Positions 5,528-13,005 of a stretch of 20,017 bases of DNA are shown one piece after another. Source of the DNA: Deltaproteobacteria bacterium (GTDB lineage: Bacteria > Desulfobacterota > Anaeroferrophillalia > Anaeroferrophillales > Tharpellaceae); NCBI GenBank assembly GCA_030633185.1, contig DAOVTG010000016.1, forward strand, positions 1 through 20,017, in the 5' to 3' direction. The notes under the pieces are model-generated. The model saw only the letters and a list, made by a program, of their open reading frames with translations. It was not told the origin of the DNA and did not search any database. Made by a program: the position numbers and the translations under genes. Positions within the stretch are counted from its first letter, which is position 1; each line of letters starts with the position of its first letter.

Positions 5528-7828
5528 ATGAAAAAGCTGACTATGCTACTCCTCCTGCTCCTGATTCTGCAAATCAGCGATCCCGGTGCTGCCAAAACCA
5601 ACTCCGCCTCAACCAATTTGCCGATTGGCGTCAACGGCATTCTTCCGGCCCATCGGATTTCAGCTATCGCCCCCCAACCCAACATTGAACAGCGACACCT
5701 CCAATGGCAATTTCACAATCCCAAATTGGACAGCCAACTCAATTACAAACTGGGAAAAGCACTGCTTGAAAACCTCGAGATTCTCCGATCTCCCATAGAA
5801 TCCGTTCCCTCCCGTAAAAGCGGATTGACCGGGACTATCTGTGTACAAGTAATATGTGAGGCAAAACATCACAAAACGATCGAAAATAGAATCCGCGAGC
5901 TAAACGGCACCGTAACCGGCCACAATCTGAACCAAACGACCATCCAGATGCTTATTCCTCTGGGATCTTTGAATAACCTCACCGAGATCCCGGAGATTTA
6001 TTTTGTCAGAACCCCAAGCCGCGCCGTAGCCTACTCCGGCAGTTTCGTCACCGAAGCTCTCGATGACATCAATGCCGACAACTGGCACGGTGCCGGCATC
6101 TATGGAGAGGGCACCAGAATCGGGGTTATTGATGTCGGATTCCTCGGCTACAGCGATTTACAGGGCAGCGATCTGCCCGCCACCGTAACCGCAAGAAATT
6201 TTGTTGACGGGGAAACTTCAGCCCAGATTAACAGCGGTTCCAAACATGGTACCGCCTGCGCTGAAATCGTCTATGATCTTGCTCCTGCAGCGGCCATCTA
6301 CCTAGCCAAGATCAGCACCGAAATAGACCTCCAGGAAGCCGTCGACTGGCTCCGAACTACTTGTAATATCGACATCATTTCAACCTCTCTGGGATGGTAT
6401 AATCTGACTCCGGGGGATGGCACTGGCGTACTTGCCGATATGGCGACCAGCGCCTACAATGACGGCATCCTCTGGGTTACAGCCGCTGGCAATGACCAGC
6501 AGCGCCACTGGGGCGGAAATTTTTACGATCCTGAAGGTGACGGCATCCACAACTTTAACGGTGAACAAAATATCAACTATTTCGGCGACGGCAGCGGTGG
6601 AGCCTATCAGCTTGAGCCCGGATTCACCTTTACGGTTTATGCTCGCTGGTCCGACTGGCAGGATGTCGACCAAGATTATGACCTCTATATCTATCGCGAC
6701 GAAGGTAGCGGATGGGAAAAAATCGACTTCGCCTACTGTAACGGTGGTACCAACTGGCAAAATGGATCTTCCGGTCAAACCCCAACTGAAGCCGCCGAAT
6801 TTACTACCTATGGTTCAAACGCAGCCTACGGATTTATTATCTACTGGGCTAATAAAACCCCGCCTCCGACGAGAACCGTCAATTTCGAAATCTTTGTCCC
6901 CAATACGCCCCGCCTTGACGAGATTCTGACCAGCCGCAGCCTGCCCAACCTGGCTGATGTAGCCCAAGTAACAACCGTCAGCGCTATTGACGTAAGCACT
7001 TATATACGGCCGGAGTACAGCTCTGAAGGGCCGACTAATGGCTCCGGCGGCAGCGCCTCCGGGGGCCTCGGCAAACCCGATATTGCCGCCTATACCAACG
7101 TCTCTACCGCCAGTCACGGAGCGCTGGGATTTAGCGGTACTTCGGCAGCCACGCCGCATGTTGCCGGCACCGCCGCCCTTATACTCTCGGAAAATCCGGA
7201 TTTCAGCCCGGTGCAACTCCAGTATTCCCTAGAAAATCAGGCCTTTGACATTGAAACTCCAGGGTTTGATCACACTACGGGATGGGGCCGACTTCATCTT
7301 GATGACCAAGGGTTATCTTCATGCGATCCACCCAGCTATATTGACGTACCGACAAGCGATGGCGGTGGTTTTTTTCAAATCAACTGGGGAGCCTCGACAA
7401 CCAGTTCAACCACATACGTTCTGGAAGAAGCCATGAACAACTCTTTTAGCAGTAACCTGCATATCGCATACACAGGCACTGAACGTACGGCAAATATCTC
7501 CAACAAAATCAACGGTATCTATTATTATCGCATTAAAGCCACCCAAAGCCAGTACAATGACAGTCCCTGGACAACCGGTAGCAACGGTTGCGTTGTCTCA
7601 ATTGCTTCGCCTGACAGCACCACCTGGAATGGGTATAGTGCTTACTGGAACAGCACCTCCAACTGGAGCAATGATACAATTCCCGACAGTACCACGAGCG
7701 TCACTATCCCATCATCACCTGAAGGCGGTAACTGGCCCCTGGTCTCCGGCACCCCGGCCCGAGCAAAAGAGCTGTTTCTTTCCGGCCAACTAACCATCTC
7801 TGATGGATCCCTAACTATCGGCAACTGA
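5528..7828 (+). CDS. Secreted subtilisin-like serine protease (S8) with inserted beta-sandwich and FnIII-like tail
   Basis: GGAG lies 6 bases before ATG 5528. A Sec signal peptide (MKKLTMLLLLLLILQ, cleavage likely near GAA-KT at 20-23) leads into a propeptide-like region. The triad is Asp202 (GVIDVGF), His240 (SKHGTACAE) and Ser539 (FSGTSAATPHVAG), with oxyanion Asn322 (TAAGND). The stretch between Asn322 and Ser539 is long and contains an inserted beta-sandwich at about 340-460 (FTFTVYARWSDWQDVDQDYD), similar in style to a PPC/lectin-like module. Residues about 600-692 look like an FnIII repeat. The last 70 residues (WNGYSAYWNSTSNWSNDTIP onward) begin an adhesin-like beta-helix module that stops abruptly at LTISDGSLTIGN. 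There is no LPXTG, PEP-CTERM or autotransporter anchor. It is predicted to act outside the cell or in the periplasm, perhaps maturing the propeller protein or other surface partners. Confidence 0.9.
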   Translation: MKKLTMLLLLLLILQISDPGAAKTNSASTNLPIGVNGILPAHRISAIAPQPNIEQRHLQWQFHNPKLDSQLNYKLGKALLENLEILRSPIESVPSRKSGLTGTICVQVICEAKHHKTIENRIRELNGTVTGHNLNQTTIQMLIPLGSLNNLTEIPEIYFVRTPSRAVAYSGSFVTEALDDINADNWHGAGIYGEGTRIGVIDVGFLGYSDLQGSDLPATVTARNFVDGETSAQINSGSKHGTACAEIVYDLAPAAAIYLAKISTEIDLQEAVDWLRTTCNIDIISTSLGWYNLTPGDGTGVLADMATSAYNDGILWVTAAGNDQQRHWGGNFYDPEGDGIHNFNGEQNINYFGDGSGGAYQLEPGFTFTVYARWSDWQDVDQDYDLYIYRDEGSGWEKIDFAYCNGGTNWQNGSSGQTPTEAAEFTTYGSNAAYGFIIYWANKTPPPTRTVNFEIFVPNTPRLDEILTSRSLPNLADVAQVTTVSAIDVSTYIRPEYSSEGPTNGSGGSASGGLGKPDIAAYTNVSTASHGALGFSGTSAATPHVAGTAALILSENPDFSPVQLQYSLENQAFDIETPGFDHTTGWGRLHLDDQGLSSCDPPSYIDVPTSDGGGFFQINWGASTTSSTTYVLEEAMNNSFSSNLHIAYTGTERTANISNKINGIYYYRIKATQSQYNDSPWTTGSNGCVVSIASPDSTTWNGYSAYWNSTSNWSNDTIPDSTTSVTIPSSPEGGNWPLVSGTPARAKELFLSGQLTISDGSLTIGN

Positions 7829-7851
7829 CCAGGAAAACAACAACATTGTAT

Positions 7852-7880
7852 TTGACAACGGCTTAATTTTTAATTAGTAT
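7852..7880 (+). promoter_or_regulatory. Probable internal sigma70 promoter before the second ATPase gene
   Basis: TTGACA (7852-7857), a 17-bp spacer and TAGTAT (7875-7880) give a perfect -35 box with a 4/6 -10 box. It lies in the 107-bp gap between the protease gene and the second ATPase gene, so the downstream three genes may be transcribed apart from the first three. It is followed by a purine-rich leader and then TTGGAGG before the next start. Confidence 0.55.
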
Positions 7881-7935
7881 CGGAGAGAGAGAAAATCACT
7901 GAGTACCATTTTCATTTACCCTGTCCTTGGAGGAT

Positions 7936-8589
7936 ATGAGATTGCAAACGCCTACAGAGTCCTACAGCAAAGCGAAAATTGCCGGGATACTAGCTGAGAC
8001 CGGGAGGATCTTCGCATCCCTACAGGCAACCCTTAAGGGGATCGACAATCCCATAATCGTTATCTCCAGCGCCACCACTCAAGAGGGTAAAAGTACTTTC
8101 GCTGCCAGCCTCGGCATTGTTGCCGCCCGAAACCTTACCGGAAAAGTGCTGCTTATTGACTGTCACTGGCATGCGCCAACCCTGCATACATTTTTCAATC
8201 TTGAACCAAAATTCAACCTCGAAAAAAACTTGACTGAAGACATCCAGGACAAACAGGTGATGGCAACCCCATACGCAAATCTGGAAATTATACCGGCACC
8301 CACCTACCAGGAGAAACTGGAAACCACGAAAAACGCCCTTGAAATCATCCGCCAGTGCCGCTACGATTACGCCTTTACCATTATTGACAGTGCTGCCATA
8401 CTTTCGGCCAACCGTCATATGGTCGACCCGATCGCCCTCGCCTCTGAAGCGGATGGAATCGCCCTCACCGTCCTGGCTAATCAAACACCGCGTCAGATGG
8501 TCAAGAAGGCCCAAACTATGCTTGAGGTCTCCGGCGCCACCATTCTCGGCCTGATCATCAACCAATATTGTAATCCGATGGCAACTTAA
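7936..8589 (+). CDS. Second CpsD/Wzc-like P-loop ATPase
   Basis: This is a MinD/Wzc-type ATPase with Walker A SATTQEGKST, Walker A' VLLIDCHWHAPTLH and Walker B FTIIDSAA. It lacks a C-terminal Tyr cluster and ends at GLIINQYCNPMAT. The Walker A' has HWH where the family usually has DLRRP, so it is diverged. The start is uncertain: GGAGG at 7929-7933 is only 2 bases before ATG 7936 but 8 bases before TTG 7942, so translation may begin at the TTG (LQTPTESYSKAKIAG). It is followed 52 bp later by the Wzz-like gene, the usual partner of such ATPases, which stimulates or is controlled by them at the inner membrane. Together they look like a split Wzc (PCP-2 co-polymerase plus kinase). The first ATPase of the block (3427) is a distinct paralogue. 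Confidence 0.8.
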   Translation: MRLQTPTESYSKAKIAGILAETGRIFASLQATLKGIDNPIIVISSATTQEGKSTFAASLGIVAARNLTGKVLLIDCHWHAPTLHTFFNLEPKFNLEKNLTEDIQDKQVMATPYANLEIIPAPTYQEKLETTKNALEIIRQCRYDYAFTIIDSAAILSANRHMVDPIALASEADGIALTVLANQTPRQMVKKAQTMLEVSGATILGLIINQYCNPMAT

Positions 8590-8641
8590 ATCTCAAAATT
8601 GTAACCTCATCCCGACTCAACTCCAACCCGAGGAAAAGCCT

Positions 8642-9427
8642 ATGCTCTTCAATTTACGACGCTATCTCTACGCTCTTACCCAACATTCGTACTGGCTGGT
8701 TCTCGCAATTCTCCCTTTGGCAGCATACTTGCTTATAACTGGTATAAGAGCTGATCGTTTCACATTGAGCCGTTCACTTATTATTAACCCTGACTACCCG
8801 GTTGCCGTCACCACCAGCCCGGTAGATACAATCTCCCTAAAAAGTCTGGTAATGACGCCTAATCACTTTTTTACCGACCGCTTGGCTTTAGCCAGCTGGC
8901 GGCGCTACGCAGAAACCGATCCCGGTCTGGCAAGGTATAATTTTAAAGATAAGAACACCATGCTGACGGCCATTAAGGCACTATCACTTTCCCTTAATGA
9001 GAAAGGCCAACTAAAACTTGGTTATTTCGGCCCGGATACTAAACTTGGTATCGAGCTTGTCAACTATTACACGAACCGTCTCTTAAGCCGCCTGCGGGCC
9101 GGTTATCACCGGCAGTCGACAGTGATCCGGGAGGCCAAAAATTTCGATCTTCCAGAACAATTGCAGATAGATAAAACTGAACTGAAACGAACCAAGCACT
9201 ACGCTTGGTGGCGAGGCGAAAGGTTGGGTTCGGCAACCGGCATTACTTTGTTGCCCCTTATCGCCGCGCTGGTAATCATCGGCTTTCGTGAATATTTAGA
9301 CCCGGCTTTTAAATCGGGCCGTCAGGCGGCTCGTTATCTGAATCTACCGATACTGGGTTTCATACCCTCCTTAGATCCCATCATCAACAACCTTAAGGCG
9401 AGGAAAAGCAAAACCGCGAGCCCTTAA
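8642..9427 (+). CDS. Wzz-like chain-length determinant / polysaccharide co-polymerase, small form
   Basis: This 261-residue protein has two membrane segments, about 17-35 (YWLVLAILPLAAYLLITGI) and about 198-215 (ATGITLLPLIAALVIIGF), with a periplasmic domain between. That is the PCP topology. The C-terminal cytoplasmic tail, FREYLDPAFKSGRQAARYLN then LPILGFIP, is the stretch that precedes the ATPase domain in Wzc-type proteins and in split systems docks the soluble ATPase. The periplasmic part is short (about 160 residues) and has only a modest helical hairpin, less than in chain-length regulators of O-antigen. GAGGA ahead of ATG 8642 supports the start. Family function is to set polymer length or bridge export of polysaccharide. 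No polymerase or glycosyltransferase is next to it, so its cargo is unknown. Confidence 0.75.
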   Translation: MLFNLRRYLYALTQHSYWLVLAILPLAAYLLITGIRADRFTLSRSLIINPDYPVAVTTSPVDTISLKSLVMTPNHFFTDRLALASWRRYAETDPGLARYNFKDKNTMLTAIKALSLSLNEKGQLKLGYFGPDTKLGIELVNYYTNRLLSRLRAGYHRQSTVIREAKNFDLPEQLQIDKTELKRTKHYAWWRGERLGSATGITLLPLIAALVIIGFREYLDPAFKSGRQAARYLNLPILGFIPSLDPIINNLKARKSKTASP

Positions 9428-9433
9428 GGGCTC
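9418..9433. repeat. 16-bp perfect palindrome over the Wzz-like stop codon
   Basis: GAGCCCTTAAGGGCTC (9418-9433) is fully self-complementary and contains the TAA stop at 9425-9427. As RNA it could fold only with a small loop. It may slow ribosomes or polymerase between the Wzz-like and propeller genes, or be a chance sequence. No T-run follows. Confidence 0.5.
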
Positions 9434-9464
9434 AGGCAAAATAAAATATGAAAAGGAAAAACTG

Positions 9465-11078
9465 ATGAAAAACAAACCCGAGCCTAAAACTCTTCGATTG
9501 CCACTGCTGTTAGTTGTGGTTCTTGCTTGGATTCTCTTTCCGATAAATCCTGGCAACGCCAGTGTCGCCCAGGTTCAGACCGACTATCTCTCCGCCACCG
9601 CTGGAGCCAGCAGCGAGGCCACGATTACGGTTGGTCAAACAATCTCGGGAATCGAACCGTCAACGGTTACAAACATAACTCTGGAGTGGGATCCCAACCT
9701 GGAAGATTCTGTAACCGGCTATCTGCTCTACTACGGCAATGCCAGCGGGAAGTACCTTTCGCCGATCGATGTCGGCCTCAATACCAACCACACAATTCCC
9801 GATTTAAGTACGAAGCAACAGTGGTTTTTTGCGGTCAAAGCCTACGACGCAGAGGGCAATCAGAGCGATTATTCCAGTGAAGTTATTAAAGATCAGATCG
9901 TCACCAGTCAAACCGGTTCGACGGCCTCAACCGCCATGTCATTTACCCACGACCCGCTGGCGCTTAACCAGAATTTTGGGGAAGAGAGTGATCCTTCCCC
10001 AAGCGACGCCCCTTATTCCGAACGTCTCCAGGTACCCTCCGGGGCCGGAAAAATTGTAGCTGGAACCGGCCCTTGGCCGAAAGATGGCGGCTGGATCAAA
10101 ACCCTGACTAATGATTACTTCCACGACCACTGGAGTCGAATGGAGTGGCCTTACTACAATGATCTCAGAGGAGAATCAAGAGTCGCCCGCGGTGATATAG
10201 ATGGTGACGGCAAAGATGAAATCATCATCGGCATGGGATCTGTGGAAAATGACATGATTGTACCTTACGGCCATTTTCAGGTTCTTGATGATAATTATCA
10301 ACATCTCTTCTGGGGAATGGTCAGCTGGGGGAGCTACAATGAAGGCAACGGCGAAACCTGGCCTGCCTGCGGCGATCTTGATGGAGATGGCAAAGATGAA
10401 ATTCTGATCGGCCTGGGAAAGGGTGGCATGGGCATGATCGAGGTATTTTCAGTCAGCGACAACCAGCTCAAACACCATTCATGGATAACCTCGACCTGGC
10501 CTGAATACAATCAGGCCATGGGTGAAGTTCGCCCGGCCAGCGGTGATCTTGACGGCGACGGCAAAGACGATGTCATTGTCGGCTTCGGCCCGGTTGCAGA
10601 CAACCCGGAAATGCCGGGCGGCACCTATGAGATCCTCTCCGGCAACGGTGAACATATGGCCTGGGGTAAAGTTGGATGGTCTGACTACAACCAGCTCAAT
10701 GGCGAGAGTCGCCCGGTAATCGGTGACCTTAATGGGGATGGCGTCAACGAAATTATCATCGGCTTGGGCTCAGGCTCAAACGGCGCTTTCGAAATCCAGA
10801 ATTTTAATGACGAAGGCAAACTTACCAACCAAGCTTGGCTGGAGATCCCTTGGTGGCAGGAATATAACGAACTATCAGGTGAAACCCGCCCCGCCGTTGG
10901 CAACCTTGACGATGACGATGCCGATGAATTGGTTATTGCCTTAGGCCAGGGTGGTGGCGGCTGGATTCACCTCTTTGATGACAAAGAGAGCGGTTACAAC
11001 CACTACATCAGTCTGCAGCTCTGGCCCGAAGAATACAACCTCAACAATGGCGCCAGCTGGGTAACTATCAAGAAGTAG
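9465..11078 (+). CDS. Secreted FnIII plus FG-GAP beta-propeller protein (predicted six blades)
   Basis: A Sec signal segment (LRLPLLLVVVLAWILFPINP, about 10-29) is followed by an FnIII-like domain at about 69-142 (TLEWDPNLEDSVTGYLLYYG). From residue 197 the protein is a propeller with five calcium-loop repeats: DIDGDGKDE (244-252), DLDGDGKDE (304-312), DLDGDGKDD (361-369), DLNGDGVNE (421-429) and the weaker NLDDDDADE (480-488). The spacing is 57-60 residues. Each blade has the pattern W..YN...GE.RPA.GDLDGDGKDEIIIG. The N-terminal piece KIVAGTGPWPKDGGWI matches the second half of a blade and the C-terminal LWPEEYNLNNGASW matches the first half, so a sixth blade closes the ring. Integrin-type FG-GAP propellers bind partner proteins or sugars. 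No anchor is seen. The start is supported by AAAGGAAAAAC before ATG 9465. Confidence 0.85.
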   Translation: MKNKPEPKTLRLPLLLVVVLAWILFPINPGNASVAQVQTDYLSATAGASSEATITVGQTISGIEPSTVTNITLEWDPNLEDSVTGYLLYYGNASGKYLSPIDVGLNTNHTIPDLSTKQQWFFAVKAYDAEGNQSDYSSEVIKDQIVTSQTGSTASTAMSFTHDPLALNQNFGEESDPSPSDAPYSERLQVPSGAGKIVAGTGPWPKDGGWIKTLTNDYFHDHWSRMEWPYYNDLRGESRVARGDIDGDGKDEIIIGMGSVENDMIVPYGHFQVLDDNYQHLFWGMVSWGSYNEGNGETWPACGDLDGDGKDEILIGLGKGGMGMIEVFSVSDNQLKHHSWITSTWPEYNQAMGEVRPASGDLDGDGKDDVIVGFGPVADNPEMPGGTYEILSGNGEHMAWGKVGWSDYNQLNGESRPVIGDLNGDGVNEIIIGLGSGSNGAFEIQNFNDEGKLTNQAWLEIPWWQEYNELSGETRPAVGNLDDDDADELVIALGQGGGGWIHLFDDKESGYNHYISLQLWPEEYNLNNGASWVTIKK

Positions 11079-12948
11079 TTTTCCACCTCTTCTTGAGATA
11101 GATCATCAAGATTGAAATTGCGGCCGGGGTTACGCCGGGCAGCCGGGAAGCCTGCCCCAGAGAGAGAGGCCGAATCTCTTGCAGGGTATGAGTCATTTCA
11201 AGCGTTAAACCCGGTATATCACGATAATCGAAATCAGCCGGAATTTTCATCTTCTCCAGATGTTTAAACTTTTCCACAGCCTGCATCTGGCGCTTGATAT
11301 AACCTTCATATTTAATCTGAATTTCGGTTTGCCGCCGAGCCGCTGGCCCCAATCGCTCTCCAAGTTCACCAACCTCACCTGAACACTCCTCAAGATCGGA
11401 CCAGCGCACTTGCGGCCTTTTGAGCAGTTCAGCCGCCACGACACTCTGCTTTAAAGGTGGCGTCTCAAGACGTAAAAGGGTTGTTGCGGCGGCCGCCGGT
11501 TTAATCCTGATTGTATTAAGAGACCGTTTACCCTCCTCGGTTAGTGACCGTTTCTCTCCGGCCATTTCAAGTTGCAACTTGTCCACCAATCCCAATCCGA
11601 AAGCCCGCTCTGTCAACCTTAAATCAGCATTGTCCTCCCGCAACAACAAACGATACTCAGCCCGTGAGGTAAACATACGATAGGGCTCTCTGGTGCCGCG
11701 ATTAATCAGATCATCAATCATCACAGCGGCATAGGCTTCAGATCGATCCAAAAAAAAGGGTTCCAGTTTCTTCAGCCGGCAGGCCGCATTGATCCCGGCA
11801 ATAATCCCTTGGGCAGCCGCCTCTTCATAACCTGAGGTACCATTGATCTGGCCGGCAAGATAGAGGCCTCCGATTTTTTTGGTCTCAAGGGTCGGTTTTA
11901 GCTGCGTCGGCTCGACAAAATCGTACTCAATAGCATAAGCCGGACGCATAACCACGGCATCTTCCAAACCTGGTACGGTATGAAAAAGCTCCTGCTGCAC
12001 CTCGACCGGCAGACAGTTGCCAAGCCCCTTGACATAGACCTCTTCGGTCTCATAACCTTCCGGTTCCAAAGTCACTTGATGGCTCTCATGATGAGGAAAC
12101 TTGACAATTTTATCCTCAAGTGAGGGACAATAGCGGGCACTAACTCCGGTAATCGTACCATTATAGAGAGGTGACAGATGTAAAGACTCTCGCATCAGAG
12201 CATGAGTCCGAGCCGTGGTCCGCGTCAGATAACAAGGCAGTTGCCTCTGGTTAATGGCAGTCGTCAGAACTGAAAAAGGGAGCGGGTCAAGATTGCCATC
12301 CTGGCGCTCTAACCGGCTGAAATCGATTGAACGACGCAACATGCGCGGCGGGGTTCCGGTCTTCATGCGGCCCAACTTAAAGCCCTGATTTTCCAGATCT
12401 TGCGCCAGTGAGTGGGCCGCAAACTCACCGGTTCGACCGGCCGCCTGGCGAAAAGAGCCAATATGGATAAGACCGTTAAGAAAGGTTCCGGTGGTCACAA
12501 TTACAGCTTGGGCTCGATGCTGAAAACCGGTTTCATCAACCACCCCGACAACCCGGCCATTCTCAACCAGCAGTCGATCAACCATCGCCTGGCGTAACTC
12601 AATCCCTGACTGATTTTCAAGCATGTGTTTCATGGCCCGATGATAGAGCAACTTGTCGCACTGCACCCGGGTTCCCTGAACCGCCGGGCCCCTTGAAGTA
12701 TTCAAGGTGCGAAACTGAATCCCGCAACTATCAGTGACCCGGGCCATAGCCCCGCCTAAGGCATCAATCTCCTTGACCAGGTGACCTTTGGCTAATCCAC
12801 CAATTGCCGGGTTACAGGACATCTGGGCAACCGTATCGAGATTGAGACAAAAAACGAGAACATTCAACCCCATACGAGCCGCCGCCAGAGCCGCTTCGCA
12901 GCCGGCATGGCCCGCCCCGACAACAATTATGTCATAATTATGATGCAT
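11068..12948 (-). CDS. mnmG: MnmG (GidA): tRNA U34 5-carboxymethylaminomethyl modification enzyme
   Basis: This is the FAD-dependent partner of MnmE. The MnmEG complex uses methylene-THF and glycine or ammonium to modify the wobble uridine of tRNAs reading NNA/NNG codons. The protein has 626 residues, the standard length. It has an FAD GxGxxG motif near the start (YDIIVVGAGHAGCEAALAAA), the family-specific CNPAIGGLAKGHLVKEIDAL, the GTFLNGLIHIG motif and the second nucleotide-site motif GGLYLAGQINGTSGYEEAAA. The C-terminal helical domain that docks MnmE is complete (YEGYIKRQMQAVEKFKHLE, then IPADFDYRDIPGL). Usual neighbours mnmE, rsmG and parA are absent. It diverges from the YihY-type gene across a 57-bp gap and overlaps the propeller gene tail to tail by 11 bp (11068-11078). 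Confidence 0.97.
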   Translation of the reverse strand: MHHNYDIIVVGAGHAGCEAALAAARMGLNVLVFCLNLDTVAQMSCNPAIGGLAKGHLVKEIDALGGAMARVTDSCGIQFRTLNTSRGPAVQGTRVQCDKLLYHRAMKHMLENQSGIELRQAMVDRLLVENGRVVGVVDETGFQHRAQAVIVTTGTFLNGLIHIGSFRQAAGRTGEFAAHSLAQDLENQGFKLGRMKTGTPPRMLRRSIDFSRLERQDGNLDPLPFSVLTTAINQRQLPCYLTRTTARTHALMRESLHLSPLYNGTITGVSARYCPSLEDKIVKFPHHESHQVTLEPEGYETEEVYVKGLGNCLPVEVQQELFHTVPGLEDAVVMRPAYAIEYDFVEPTQLKPTLETKKIGGLYLAGQINGTSGYEEAAAQGIIAGINAACRLKKLEPFFLDRSEAYAAVMIDDLINRGTREPYRMFTSRAEYRLLLREDNADLRLTERAFGLGLVDKLQLEMAGEKRSLTEEGKRSLNTIRIKPAAAATTLLRLETPPLKQSVVAAELLKRPQVRWSDLEECSGEVGELGERLGPAARRQTEIQIKYEGYIKRQMQAVEKFKHLEKMKIPADFDYRDIPGLTLEMTHTLQEIRPLSLGQASRLPGVTPAAISILMIYLKKRWKTTS

Positions 12949-12969
12949 AGTTTAGCTCGGTAATTTTCC

Positions 12970-12986
12970 GGTTGTAGTTCACAACC
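12970..12986. promoter_or_regulatory. Dyad in the 57-bp mnmG / yihY divergent promoter gap
   Basis: GGTTGT (12970-12975) and ACAACC (12981-12986) form a 6-bp inverted repeat with a 5-base spacer, midway between two divergent starts. On the plus strand TTGTAG (12972-12977) plus 17 bp to TATAAA (12995-13000) could be a weak sigma70 promoter, giving transcription beginning almost at the ATG 13006. The dyad could bind a regulator of either gene or be chance. Confidence 0.35.
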
Positions 12987-13005
12987 ACATGTTATATAAA
13001 GTGAT

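Noticed and set aside
6380..7216. Antisense ORFs within the protease gene (6380-6778 and 6815-7216, minus)
   Set aside because: They are shadow frames of a well-supported S8 protease and show no motifs of their own.
8020..8565. 181-residue minus ORF opposite the second ATPase gene
   Set aside because: Shadow frame of a gene with clear Walker motifs; composition is not protein-like.
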